This document shows, piece after piece, positions 55,601 through 64,000 of a DNA stretch of 64,000 bases. Each line of letters begins with the position of its first letter. The stretch's first letter is position 1. The notes below the pieces were generated by a model. That model ran no database searches, was not told the DNA's origin, and worked only from the letters and a program-made list of their open reading frames with translations. The DNA lies in assembly GCF_010671595.1 (NCBI RefSeq), contig NZ_JAABOP010000005.1, positions 111,005 through 175,004 of the forward strand, read 5' to 3'. This DNA comes from Muriicola jejuensis (GTDB lineage: Bacteria; Bacteroidota; Bacteroidia; Flavobacteriales; Flavobacteriaceae). A program made the translations under genes and the position numbers.

Positions 55601-57677
55601 ACTTACCATTAGCAATACCATTGGCGGCAACGGTACGGAAGATCTAAACATCATTTTTGAAAATTTTAGCTTACAGACTTTTTTAAGTCTGTTAAATCCC
55701 AATGAGGTGCTGGCATCGGGATTGGTCAACGGAAAGCTAATAGTGGAAAACCCTTTTGGGGCTACGGGAATAGTGGCTGATGTTAAAATCGACGAGCTGG
55801 AGGTCCTACAAAATCCGTTGGGCAATCTTAGCCTGAAAACGGTGTCCGCAGGACCAGCCCAATATGATTTTAACCTGTCTTTAAAGGATGGGGGGTTGGA
55901 TATGGATCTTACCGGCGATTATAACGCAGCCGAAACGGATGCCCAACTAAACCTGGACCTGGACCTGATCAAAATGGATTTGAAGGTTATAGAAGGGCTT
56001 TCCGGTGGCGTAATTACAGATGCTGAAGGCAATATTTCGGGAAATATGCAGATTTCGGGGACCACGGAAAATCCCATATACAGTGGAAGGTTGGGCTTTA
56101 ATGGCGCCAACTTTAAAGTGGCCAGCCTGAACGCTGCTTTTAAAATTTCGGAAGAAGAGTTTAAAATCGATAACTCAGGACTCTTTTTGAATGACTTCCA
56201 AATAAGCGATGTCAAAGACAACCGTTTTACGATAGACGGTGCTATTTGGACCAAAACACTGACGAATCCCGCCTTCGATATTGACCTTAAAACGGAAGGG
56301 TTCCAGGTGATTAATTCCACAAAGGAAGATAATCCCCTGTTTTATGGCGAGGCTACGATGGATGCCGCTATAACTGTAAAAGGGGATCTAAGGCTTCCCG
56401 TCATCGAAGGGAAACTAAAGATGCGAAAAATTACCGATGTTACGTACGTCGTATCGGAATCTCAATTGGATGTGGACGAAACCGAAGGCATAGTCGTTTT
56501 TGTAAATAAAGCAAACACCGATGCCATTCTTACCCTGACCGATCAGGACGAGACCCGGACAAATTTCAGGGGAATAAATGCCAATATGATCCTGGAAATT
56601 GCAGATGATGCTACGTTTAATATCATTATCGATGAACGTACGGGGGATAATCTTCAAATATCAGGAAATGCCGCTCTGAACGTAAATCTGGAAGCCAATG
56701 GCAGCGTCAATCTCACGGGCAGGTATGAGGTAAATTCCGGCCATTACGAGACCAGTTTGTACAAGGTGGTCAAACGGAGATTCGAAATCCTTAAGGGAAG
56801 TACTATCACCTTTTTAGGGGATCCGATGGATGCCAAATTTGATGTTACCGCTGCTTATTCGGTCAAGACCTCGGCGGCACCCTTGATGACCACAGTTACT
56901 TCAGGCCAGGATGCTAGTGTCACCGGCAAATTCAAACAGGTAGTACCGTTTTTAGTATACCTAAATGTGGACGGGGAATTATTGGCGCCCAAACTTTCCT
57001 TTAAACTGGACATGCCGAAAGATGCACAGGGATCTTTCGGAGGTGTTGTTTACGGAAGGGTGCTTCAGTTAAACGAGCAGGAATCCGAATTGAACAAGCA
57101 GGTATTCTCGCTTTTGGCCCTCAATCGTTTTTTTCCTGATTCGGGTAGTGATGGCAGTATTGGCGGCACTACAACATTGGCCCGGGATAATGTGAACAAT
57201 TTACTTTCGGGGGAATTGAACGCGTTTTCCGATAGGATTTTTGGAAAGAGTGGATTTGAGCTGGATTTTGATTTGAATAGTTACACCGATTTTCAGGGGG
57301 ATAGTCCACAGAACAGAAGCCTACTGAATATCAATGCCAAGAAAACATTTCTGGAAGACAGACTTATCATAAGCGCCGGCAGTGTTGTCGATGTAAGAGG
57401 CAATTCACAGGTAGATCAGGGGGAAAGCCCTGTCATTGGCAACCTAAGCCTGGAATATCTGCTTTCCGAAGATGGAAAATATCGCTTAAAGGGGTTCCGA
57501 AAAAACGAGTTTCAAAATATCCTTGACGGACAAATTACACTAACCGGGATAGCCTTTATTTTTGACAGGGAGTTCAACCGGTTTAGTGAATTGTTCAATC
57601 CAATAAAAAATGAAGAGGAAGAGAACACTGATGATAAAGACCGGACCAAGAATTCCAAAAAGAAAAAACAGCGATAA
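52668..57677 (+). CDS. tamB: TamB-family translocation and assembly module protein (DUF490)
   Basis: 1669 residues. One N-terminal transmembrane helix (FAVLLLLCLLVLLFI), then a very long run of beta-helical AsmA/TamB-like sequence; the DUF490 region fills the last ~450 residues (TVEAYS-like VTAAYSVKTSAAPLMT, LDMPKDAQGSFGG, LNEQESELNKQVFSLLALNRF). TamB proteins bridge the envelope and carry phospholipid or assist outer-membrane assembly. The next gene, 15 bases downstream, encodes its BamA-superfamily outer-membrane partner. A Lys-rich C-terminal tail (NSKKKKQR) is odd but probably tolerated. Confidence 0.9.
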   Translation: MKKIRYSNKYVKYTVKSFAVLLLLCLLVLLFIRSPWGQRIVVDRIVSYVTEKTGTNITIDKLFINFSGDLELEGLYLEDLQKDTLLYSRNLQVDIALTSLIFYNTLKLEDLQWTGVVAQIKRAENTEKYNFSFLPEALLSEEPAPEDEVSEPFTIEIGSLALTDFKVAYLDEFLGIESRNAIGQLYASVNTIDLEELIFYFEEVRLTNSDLTYLQTKPTAPQTNEATTASPRLQFLELSVNKFTANYRTLSDGIMAKVTIGELNMGIPNLDIASNSYAIEGLSLRNSDITLNVDSPLGVPNPQTPKPLAPSFSWPDLRLNASDIILENNQVHFASKSRGSQPGSSASYPLSISGIGLSVPTLSYEPGKAVATIDHFTFEEQSGFALKELRLDGSMDDNHLQLSNVNVETRGSRLNGAVKLDYTSMGELMNASQKVSIDMNVPSFSININELLAFQPSLADNQILMAVAQYPVSGQLFAKGTLDQIFLARSEVRWGNDTRLTLEGTVFQGSEVDSLRVDFNTIRGVSSRSDMDRFIIEKDTMLSLPEEVQLTGRASGSIADISAEIYLTSSLGSASFKGRGGLSDTPFIDGAMAVDSLQLDQLLHNTKLGLLSLSAKVSAKGAALDALSGNYEAMVSHFDFNEYTFSNLSANGTIQNGKGTMDLDYQDAHLNLASQTLLDLGKDHYAITSKTTLKGADLKALLLSSHAIKLGANIEVAFEGTSDTYSFETIISQVVSVLDGEQVPTGNISINGSLGPNRTRITIESGFLNASLQADGTPDRIAKALEYQLKGYFLNEKVPDIQKDSIAMQLSARVTPQPIVTKLFLEGLEQLDTIAINAYFDARTEKFQADLHLPYVQYQGAAVDSLHISIDGSATQLRFASGMASLTYGEVFIDKTDFNGTLLNKELLLDFNSYDGEEKLVHIATEMSMNKDTINLTIDPSQLILNKKQWRIPENNAISISEKLLRFENLRLIRNAEVLTISNTIGGNGTEDLNIIFENFSLQTFLSLLNPNEVLASGLVNGKLIVENPFGATGIVADVKIDELEVLQNPLGNLSLKTVSAGPAQYDFNLSLKDGGLDMDLTGDYNAAETDAQLNLDLDLIKMDLKVIEGLSGGVITDAEGNISGNMQISGTTENPIYSGRLGFNGANFKVASLNAAFKISEEEFKIDNSGLFLNDFQISDVKDNRFTIDGAIWTKTLTNPAFDIDLKTEGFQVINSTKEDNPLFYGEATMDAAITVKGDLRLPVIEGKLKMRKITDVTYVVSESQLDVDETEGIVVFVNKANTDAILTLTDQDETRTNFRGINANMILEIADDATFNIIIDERTGDNLQISGNAALNVNLEANGSVNLTGRYEVNSGHYETSLYKVVKRRFEILKGSTITFLGDPMDAKFDVTAAYSVKTSAAPLMTTVTSGQDASVTGKFKQVVPFLVYLNVDGELLAPKLSFKLDMPKDAQGSFGGVVYGRVLQLNEQESELNKQVFSLLALNRFFPDSGSDGSIGGTTTLARDNVNNLLSGELNAFSDRIFGKSGFELDFDLNSYTDFQGDSPQNRSLLNINAKKTFLEDRLIISAGSVVDVRGNSQVDQGESPVIGNLSLEYLLSEDGKYRLKGFRKNEFQNILDGQITLTGIAFIFDREFNRFSELFNPIKNEEEENTDDKDRTKNSKKKKQR

Positions 57678-57692
57678 AACTGATAATCGAAC

Positions 57693-60002
57693 TTGAAAAA
57701 AACCTTCAAATATCTTCGTATTCCGCTGCTATGCTTGCTCGTGGCACTCAATTCCTGCAGCGTAGGCAAATTTATTCCAGCGGGGGAAAAAGTGTATTCC
57801 GGTACGGAAATAGTCCTGCAGGCAGCGGATGACACTACGGATTTAAAGGAGGTAAAAGAAATGCTAAATACCTTGCTGCCGAAAAAACCAAATTCCCGAT
57901 TCTTAGGAATGCGTTTGGGCCTTTACTACCACTACAAGGCGCAAAAGAAAAAGCCTGGTTTCCTCACAAAATGGTTCAATAACAATTTCGGAGAAGCGCC
58001 AGTATACCTGTCAGATATAAATTCGCAGCGTATAGAGGAACTGATGGGGAACAGACTGCATAATATGGGTTTCTTCTACAGTAAGGTTGTATCGGAAATA
58101 GATAGTACTCAAAAGTTTGCCGGTTTGACATATACGGCAACCATTCCAACCCCCTATCGCCTGGAAAAATTGGAGCTGCAAAAAGACTCCCTGCCCATTT
58201 ATCGTGCAATTGAGGAGGTGATGGCGAAGACCCTGATAAAGCCAGGAAAGCGGTTTGACCTGGAATTGATGAAGCTTGAACGCGAACGGATCGATAAGGA
58301 ATTAAAACAAAGGGGCTATTACAATTTTAATGAGGAATTTTTGATTTTTGAGGCAGATACCAATGCATACGACACCAGAAAATTCGACCTTTTTCTCCGT
58401 CTGAAGAAAAGTACGCCTCCCAGGTCTATCATTCCCTACACCATTGATGCTATTACCGTATACCCTAACTATACCATTGGGGATACCATCGCCCAAAGCG
58501 AAACCATCAAAATCAACGGGATCGATTTCGTGCAAAAAGAGGAATTCTTTAAACCCAAACAGTTGGAACCCTATATTCTTTTAGAGAAAGGCCAAAAGTA
58601 CAATGCCAAAACCGCGCGACTTACCAGTAATCGCCTTTCCTCCGTGGGCAGCTATAAGTTTGTAAATACCCAATTCGATGTAAGGGATACAACAGCAATT
58701 AATGATGGTGAGGGTTCCTTACAAGCAAATATCTATCTTTCGCCCCTGACCAAAAGATCGCTTCTTGCGGAATTACAAGGGGTAACCAAATCCAACGGAT
58801 TTGTAGGGCCCGTAATTTCACTGACCTATAACAATAGGAATATTTTTGGAGCAGGGGAAACTTTTAGCATCAGTGGCAATTTTTTTTACGAAGCACAAAT
58901 TTCAGGAGGAAATAATTCTGGTCTCAGTAATGTTGGGGGCGGTTTGAAAACAGATTTTATTATCCCCAGATTGGTGCCTTTTTCCCCGAGCAGGTTTAAA
59001 TATGCAGTTCCCAAAACAAAATTTAGTTTGGGAGCAGACATTCAAAAAAGAAGCAGGTTGTATAGCCTCGTGTCATTCAACAGTTCTTTCGGCTATACAT
59101 GGAATGCCAATAAATTTGTGTACCACGAGATCAACCCCTTAAGTGCAAATTATGTAAATCTGACGAACACTACCGACGAGTTTGAGGATATTTTGGATAA
59201 GAATCCTTTTTTGAGAAGTAGCTTTGAACAGCAGTTCATCTCAGGTCTCAACTACACCTTTACCTATAATGAACTGGTAGATGCCGGTAAATCAACACCC
59301 ATTTTCATAACCACCAACCTGGATATTGCGGGGAACGGCCTAAATCTTTTTAGCAAAGGAAAAGAGACCATATTCGGATTGGAGTATGCGCAATATGCCA
59401 AGGCGGATCTCGATTTTCGCTATTACTGGAGATGGCGAAGAGAACAAACCATGGTAGCCCGTATTTTTGCAGGTTGGGGCATTCCATACGGCAACTCAAC
59501 CACCTTGCCCTTCGTAAAACAATTTTTCTCTGGGGGGCCCTCCAGCGTACGTGCCTTCAATATACGCTCCTTAGGTCCGGGTACCTTTACCTCTGAAGGC
59601 GATGCATCATTTTTTGACCAATCAGGTAATTTGAGGCTGGAAGGCAATTTGGAATATCGGTTCCCTTTATGGTCCTATCTAAAAGGCGCCTTTTTTGCAG
59701 ATGCCGGAAATGTTTGGCTTACGACCGACCCTGAAATCGCTGAGGAAGAATCGGAAGCGGGCATTGCTTTTAGCGAAGCATTACAAACACAAGGAAAGTT
59801 TGGAAAGGATTGGTTAAGTGAACTGGGTGTTGGCGTTGGTTTTGGGGTGCGTGTTGATATCCAGAGTTTTGTTATCCGTCTGGATCTGGCTTCACCCATT
59901 CGGGTACCCTATCTGCCACAAACAGAACGCTGGAGAATTCCTTTTTTTGAGAGCGGTAATGACACCCTGATTTTAAACTTTGCGATCGGATATCCCTTTT
60001 AA
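57693..60002 (+). CDS. BamA/TamA-superfamily outer-membrane lipoprotein (TamL-like)
   Basis: 769 residues beginning at TTG 15 bases after tamB. The signal has a lipobox (LVALNSC), so C23 is the likely lipidated residue, as in the Bacteroidota TamL variants. POTRA-like domains cover ~60-330, and the 16-strand barrel follows (~360-769) with the conserved FFSGGPSSVRAFNIRSLGPG segment containing the VR(A/G)F element. Ends in aromatic YPF. With tamB it forms a two-gene outer-membrane assembly module. Confidence 0.9.
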   Translation: MKKTFKYLRIPLLCLLVALNSCSVGKFIPAGEKVYSGTEIVLQAADDTTDLKEVKEMLNTLLPKKPNSRFLGMRLGLYYHYKAQKKKPGFLTKWFNNNFGEAPVYLSDINSQRIEELMGNRLHNMGFFYSKVVSEIDSTQKFAGLTYTATIPTPYRLEKLELQKDSLPIYRAIEEVMAKTLIKPGKRFDLELMKLERERIDKELKQRGYYNFNEEFLIFEADTNAYDTRKFDLFLRLKKSTPPRSIIPYTIDAITVYPNYTIGDTIAQSETIKINGIDFVQKEEFFKPKQLEPYILLEKGQKYNAKTARLTSNRLSSVGSYKFVNTQFDVRDTTAINDGEGSLQANIYLSPLTKRSLLAELQGVTKSNGFVGPVISLTYNNRNIFGAGETFSISGNFFYEAQISGGNNSGLSNVGGGLKTDFIIPRLVPFSPSRFKYAVPKTKFSLGADIQKRSRLYSLVSFNSSFGYTWNANKFVYHEINPLSANYVNLTNTTDEFEDILDKNPFLRSSFEQQFISGLNYTFTYNELVDAGKSTPIFITTNLDIAGNGLNLFSKGKETIFGLEYAQYAKADLDFRYYWRWRREQTMVARIFAGWGIPYGNSTTLPFVKQFFSGGPSSVRAFNIRSLGPGTFTSEGDASFFDQSGNLRLEGNLEYRFPLWSYLKGAFFADAGNVWLTTDPEIAEEESEAGIAFSEALQTQGKFGKDWLSELGVGVGFGVRVDIQSFVIRLDLASPIRVPYLPQTERWRIPFFESGNDTLILNFAIGYPF

Positions 60003-60604
60003 CCTCCCTTACAGGGCCATTCAAAGGGCTCCATGGCTTGGGCTACTCCTTCTGAAAGTACCCTGGCAAACAGTGTAATCCGTTAAAAAAACATAGGGGT
60101 TCTATCTACCCGTTTCGACTATTTCCGGGAAGCGTTCATTTTTTGAGGGCAAATGATTCTTATGCACTTTGACAGGACTCCCATCCTATGACATCTACCC
60201 GTCTAAAGTAATCGGGCCCGATGTTGGTTAGTTGCACCTAATCGCCCTATGAGAGGGTACTCTTGCACGGAAAATTAAGGTTTGTCACAGCCTTAGATAT
60301 CCCTTTGGGAGGAGGACATACAGGAAATAATGGTCCTTGCTTATAATCCGTAAATTAAGCAATATCCTTAATAGAATTAGTCATAACGTATTAATTGTTA
60401 AGTTTTTATTCAATTTAAGTACTATTTTTCGTACTCTGTTTATATTTTTTTAGTTTTCATTCAACGTTTTGAGTATTTTTCTTGTATTTACAAATTTTTT
60501 TTGATTATTTTTGTTTATCCTAAAATGCATTTTGTTAAACTGTTTGAAAGTTTTTCTTAAACAGACTGGACTAGTGTTTACAAACTAAGGAGGGCTGATT
60601 ACGA
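60003..60604. other. Intergenic region, 600 bases, AT-rich on the right
   Basis: No gene found. The left half is average in composition; from about 60350 the sequence turns strongly AT-rich and carries the promoter candidate of the MalT-like gene. Confidence 0.5.
60482..60513 (+). promoter_or_regulatory. Bacteroidota-type promoter of the MalT-like gene
   Basis: TTG (60482-60484), 21-base spacer, TATTTTTG (60506-60513): an exact TTG-N21-TAnnTTTG. The leader would be about 85 bases. Confidence 0.55.
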
Positions 60605-63220
60605 ATGCTTAAATCACGACTAAATACTAGAACGCTTACTTCGGATCTTTTGATCAGACCGCGTCTTTTCAAAAAATTGGAAAGTAAAAGTGCTGTCCCA
60701 TTGATATTGCTCTCAGCGCCTGCAGGTTATGGAAAAAGTGTACTTGTGAGTCAATGGATTAAAGAAAAAGAAGGTGCCAATGCATGGCTAAGCTTAAATG
60801 ACAGCATGAATGATACTGCTGTTTTCTTAATCTATTTAGGCGAGGCGTTAAATACTTGCAGTTCCCGTAAAAGAGAAGTATTCATAAATCTACATAAGCA
60901 GTACACCTTTCTTTCGTGGGAGGCTATTATTGAAATAATCGTCAATGCAGCCACCGAACTGGAGGAAAAGACCAGACTGATCATCGACGATTACTATTTG
61001 ATCTCAAATCCGGAGATTCATCAGTTGGTTGAAGTCCTGATACGCGAAGAGATAAGGAATTTGCAGATAATCATCATAAGCCGTTGGGATCCCCCCTTTC
61101 AATTACGAGAACTGCGGTTATATCAAAAGATGCAGGAAATCAGAATGGCGGATCTCAAATTTGAGAAAGAGGAAGCAATTGAGCTTCTGGCATTGGATGA
61201 CAGCATCAGCCTTACAAATGACGAGATCAATACAGTTGTGAAACGCACAGAGGGTTGGATTTTGGCCATAAGAATGATCCTATTGGCCAGGTCATTTCCG
61301 GTGGAGGATAATAAAATAAAGGGCATCGAAAACATTTCAAACAATCTGGACCAGTTACTTTCTTATATAAGCCTAAATCTAGAACCAAAATTTTTTAGGC
61401 AGATGCAACTTTGTGCACTTTGCGATCAATTCAATGTGGAACTTATTGACTCCATTTGTGACTTTGCTTATGAAGGTTCCTGTAAAGGAGAAGTGTTGCT
61501 TGCCAAACTAAAAGAGCTTAATTTATTTATTCTCGCTACCGACTCGGACGGGGGTTGGTATAGATTTCATCATTTAGTTGGAGAAACTCTAATACGGAAT
61601 CTAAAAAAAACTGATCCCGATATCATTATATCCATTTATACCCACATCAGTGAGTGGTTTTCTGATAAAAATTTTGTTGATGAAGCCATCAACTACGCGA
61701 TTAAGGCTGAAAATTACGAATTGGCCTGTAGTCAGATCATAAAGCATAGGGCAAGCATTTTAGACAAAGACCAATGGTGGGTTTTGAAACGCTGGCTAGA
61801 TAAGATTCCTCGGCAAATTCGCAACGCCAATATCGATATTTTGCTAACGGAACTACTGGTTTGCGAGGAAACCTGGAATATCGAGGATTTTTCTTCTATC
61901 CTGAACAGGATAGAATCAATCGGCCTTGAAAATTCAAATGCTGAAAATATTTCCCGGTATCTGTTTCATCTAGGTTACTTTCTAACATTTGTAGAACCAA
62001 ATCCCAAAAAAGCGGTAGAAGCTCTCGAACAATCTATAGCGTTGTTTCATGATGAAAGTGCCTTGTTTGGCGTACGAAGGGAATCGGTAGTAGCCTGCAG
62101 CAGACAGATGCTTGGCTTAACGGCTTTGGCATTGAAGTCTCTTGAAGATATTCATGAAAAATTTGAGCGTTCCTCAAAATCGTATGTCCGCTCCTTTGAT
62201 GGTAAAGTCCTTGTTCACTTACTTTCCGGAAATTTTGAATCAGCAAATAATGACTTAAAAAAAATACTGTTTCTTGTTCAAGATTCTGATTTCCTATATT
62301 TAAAAGGGTGGAGTTCCTATTATCAAGGTAATATTGCCTTTCAATTCTTCCAGAAGGACAGGGCTATGAACGCCTTTAAAAAGGCTTTAGAATATGAGGG
62401 TATTTTTAATTACAGGGCTTATTTTGATGCACTGGCAGGGTTAACCCTGATCAGTTCACTAAAAAAAGATGAAAAGACAACTGCTTCATTCCTTGAACAA
62501 ATGGGCCAACTGGCCATAAAACTGAAAGATAGGAAGTTCAAAAATTACTACCGCTCCGTACAAGCAAGAATCAACTGGCATACCGGGCAGGGCGACAAAG
62601 AATTAAGCTGGGCTACAGCCGACTGGGTGAAGCAGCATCCGTCTTCGTATTTATTTTTGATCGATGTGCCTGAACTGACCAAGCTACGCATCGTGGTAAG
62701 CCATGGTACACATGCTCAGATTGAGGAAGCGATCACTGTACTGGAAGAAGTGGAAGCCATCCTGAAAAGTGTTCATAACGGCTATCAGCTGATAGATATT
62801 GCCCTGCTCAAAGCGATGGGATTTTTTCGTCTTCAAAGAAAAAAGCGTGCCGTCAAATGGTTAGAGGAAGCACTGATACAAGCAGATAAAAATGAAATGA
62901 TCAGGCCTGTTTTAGAAGCCACTTTGGTGATGCCATCGTTATTTAACCTCATAGAGGACCCCTCTCCCTATCGTATTTTAACCCATACAGGCCTCGATCT
63001 CGCAACCCGAAAAACACCGGGAAGCCCTGCAAGTGCTTCTAACGGATTAACGCTTCGTGAACAGGAGCTCGTACGGCTTATCGCTAAAGGGCTCAGAAAC
63101 AAAGAAATTGCGGATCTGCTCAACATCTCCACGGGAACCGTTAAAAGTCATCTGACCAATATTTATAGCAAACTCCAGGTTCCTAATCGCATCTCCATGC
63201 TCAGGAAAATCGAGGATTAG
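60605..63220 (+). CDS. MalT-like LuxR-family transcriptional regulator
   Basis: 871 residues, the large ATP-dependent LuxR (LAL/STAND) class. P-loop APAGYGKSVL at 38-47, Walker B RLIIDDYYLI at ~125, helical-repeat sensor region (~440-780) and a C-terminal LuxR helix-turn-helix (LTLREQELVRLIAKGLRNK, EIADLLNISTGTVKSHL, ~807-868). MalT-type proteins multimerise on binding an inducer. Downstream are a small protein and an outer-membrane protein gene, which may be its targets. Codon use and base composition are AT-rich relative to the upstream 50 kb. Confidence 0.93.
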   Translation: MLKSRLNTRTLTSDLLIRPRLFKKLESKSAVPLILLSAPAGYGKSVLVSQWIKEKEGANAWLSLNDSMNDTAVFLIYLGEALNTCSSRKREVFINLHKQYTFLSWEAIIEIIVNAATELEEKTRLIIDDYYLISNPEIHQLVEVLIREEIRNLQIIIISRWDPPFQLRELRLYQKMQEIRMADLKFEKEEAIELLALDDSISLTNDEINTVVKRTEGWILAIRMILLARSFPVEDNKIKGIENISNNLDQLLSYISLNLEPKFFRQMQLCALCDQFNVELIDSICDFAYEGSCKGEVLLAKLKELNLFILATDSDGGWYRFHHLVGETLIRNLKKTDPDIIISIYTHISEWFSDKNFVDEAINYAIKAENYELACSQIIKHRASILDKDQWWVLKRWLDKIPRQIRNANIDILLTELLVCEETWNIEDFSSILNRIESIGLENSNAENISRYLFHLGYFLTFVEPNPKKAVEALEQSIALFHDESALFGVRRESVVACSRQMLGLTALALKSLEDIHEKFERSSKSYVRSFDGKVLVHLLSGNFESANNDLKKILFLVQDSDFLYLKGWSSYYQGNIAFQFFQKDRAMNAFKKALEYEGIFNYRAYFDALAGLTLISSLKKDEKTTASFLEQMGQLAIKLKDRKFKNYYRSVQARINWHTGQGDKELSWATADWVKQHPSSYLFLIDVPELTKLRIVVSHGTHAQIEEAITVLEEVEAILKSVHNGYQLIDIALLKAMGFFRLQRKKRAVKWLEEALIQADKNEMIRPVLEATLVMPSLFNLIEDPSPYRILTHTGLDLATRKTPGSPASASNGLTLREQELVRLIAKGLRNKEIADLLNISTGTVKSHLTNIYSKLQVPNRISMLRKIED

Positions 63221-63327
63221 CGAAAATCTCCTCCCTTAAAATACGACCTTTTTGTGACTAAAGTCATAGAAACGGGCGTCAAGATTAATAATACCTTTAA
63301 CGAATTATTAACAAAATTTTTATCTTT

Positions 63328-63579
63328 ATGTTAACTTCGAGCGCTTTAGCGGGGGCCATCTATCAAATTAGAGTAACGGGGGAGCTCAATACTACCCTTT
63401 TAAATGCGGTAGATGATATGCAGTTAAGGCAGGAAAACGGGCAAAATTCCATAGCGCTTGTAGGCTGGCTGCCAGACCAAAGTGCTTTGCTCGGCTTACT
63501 GTATAGATTGAATGAAATTCGTTACGAGATTCTTTCTGTAGAAATTTTTGCCCCTAATGAATCAACCTTAATGACTTAA
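63328..63579 (+). CDS. Small conserved-type protein paired with LuxR regulator
   Basis: 83 residues. Pattern YQIRVTGELNTTLLNAV... NSIALVGWLPDQSALLGLLYRLNE...ILSVEIF: two strands, a helix and a strand. Proteins of this form (I.V.G.l......f.......  .l.G...DQ.aL.GLL..l.......ls) are common next to MalT-like regulators. No catalytic residue is evident. It lies 107 bases after the regulator; a co-sensor or ligand-binding role is a guess. Confidence 0.65.
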   Translation: MLTSSALAGAIYQIRVTGELNTTLLNAVDDMQLRQENGQNSIALVGWLPDQSALLGLLYRLNEIRYEILSVEIFAPNESTLMT

Positions 63580-63746
63580 AATGCCATAATAATCGGTTTC
63601 AAAACATTAATAAGAGCGCTTGGAGTAAAATTTATTAATACTAAAATGAAAACAAATTTTTTTATCAATTATTTGCAACCTTAGACCAGCTTTAAAAAAA
63701 AATAATTAGTTACCCATTATTATTGATCATGATAAAACACTTAAAC

Positions 63747-64000
63747 ATGAAAAAAATATTAAAAATTCAGAAGTATTTATTGCTTTTTATGATGCTATTT
63801 TCAGCATTGATAAATGCACAGGAAGCACAAGAACCACAAGCTCAACCAAGTGCAGATGAGCTGGCAAAAGAATTAGCCAACCCCAATAATACAAGGGGTA
63901 CCTTGAACTTTAACTTTGATTATGTGCATTATCAGGGAGAATTACCCGGAGCTAAAAGTCAAAATAGCTTTGCGATGGGTTTTCAACCCGTCCTTCCAGT
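63747..64000 (+). CDS. Outer-membrane transporter-like protein, 3' end cut by window edge
   Basis: At least 84 residues, open to the edge. ATG at 63747 is preferred; an in-frame ATG at 63729 is possible. Signal peptide KYLLLFMMLFSALINAQ followed by the Bacteroidota pattern QPSADELAKELANPNN and strand-like NFNFDYVHYQG and FAMGFQPVLP, as at the start of neuromedin-U/transporter-like beta-barrels. Probably controlled by the LuxR regulator, given proximity. Confidence 0.65.
   Translation, partial: MKKILKIQKYLLLFMMLFSALINAQEAQEPQAQPSADELAKELANPNNTRGTLNFNFDYVHYQGELPGAKSQNSFAMGFQPVLP

Overview
This window looks like chromosome from a marine member of the Bacteroidota, most likely Flavobacteriaceae. 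The support is the gene families present (YaiO-type TPR/barrel exporter, DUF3857 proteins, a BamA-family lipoprotein next to TamB), -7 elements of the TAnnTTTG type, weak Shine-Dalgarno sites and short palindromes scattered between genes. Base composition is uneven: the first 6.9 kb and the last 3.6 kb are visibly AT-richer than the middle.

Layout. 1-6,861: a secreted-protein-like cluster (TPR/MORN repeat protein, an intact DUF3857-transglutaminase and a catalytically dead paralogue). 7,170-11,032: dabB-dabA, a DIC (bicarbonate) uptake pair. 11,351-13,227: a small eRF1-like protein and an MscS channel. 13,241-13,975: an array of degenerate and then exact 85-bp tandem repeats ending at a tRNA-Arg(TCT). 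14,177-30,654: a signalling and exopolysaccharide locus. 31,155-34,093: a caspase-like protease with small partners that share an AGGN-type hairpin motif. 34,161-38,687: two paralogous membrane TolB-N/TPR proteins flanking a 42-residue repeat microprotein. 38,872-50,264: dienelactone hydrolase, two tandem copies of a monooxygenase + molybdopterin oxidoreductase pair, fragments of further copies on both sides, a split kinase/APH pair and mlaEFD. 50,692-52,249: a secreted Ig-like protein, an acetyltransferase relic, palindromes and a tRNA-Ser(GCT). 52,668-60,002: tamB and its BamA-family partner. 60,605-64,000: a MalT/LuxR regulator, a small partner and the start of an outer-membrane protein.

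The most striking system is 14,063-30,654. A haem-NO/oxygen sensor (H-NOX), a soluble PAS histidine kinase, an Hpt protein, a lone receiver and a LytTR response regulator sit next to genes for polysaccharide assembly: outer-membrane TPR/barrel exporter, STAS protein, flippase, GT4 glycosyltransferase, membrane-anchored GH5-like hydrolase, lipoprotein, large polytopic membrane protein, and a protein in which a receiver domain is fused directly to a GT2 glycosyltransferase. Four promoters of this locus carry the same ten bases, TTCGTCTACA, and in all four a -7-like octamer begins exactly 50 bases after the last base of that motif; three have a clear second half-site 21 bp away. This is what a LytTR-controlled regulon should look like. 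My inference is that NO (or another haem ligand) controls polysaccharide production by two routes: transcription through the LytTR regulator, and directly through the receiver-GT2 fusion, with no cyclic-di-GMP enzyme in sight.

The second system of interest is the caspase cassette, where two small neighbours carry the AGGN(I/F)x(I/L)GD-type motif found in bacterial conflict and cell-suicide systems.
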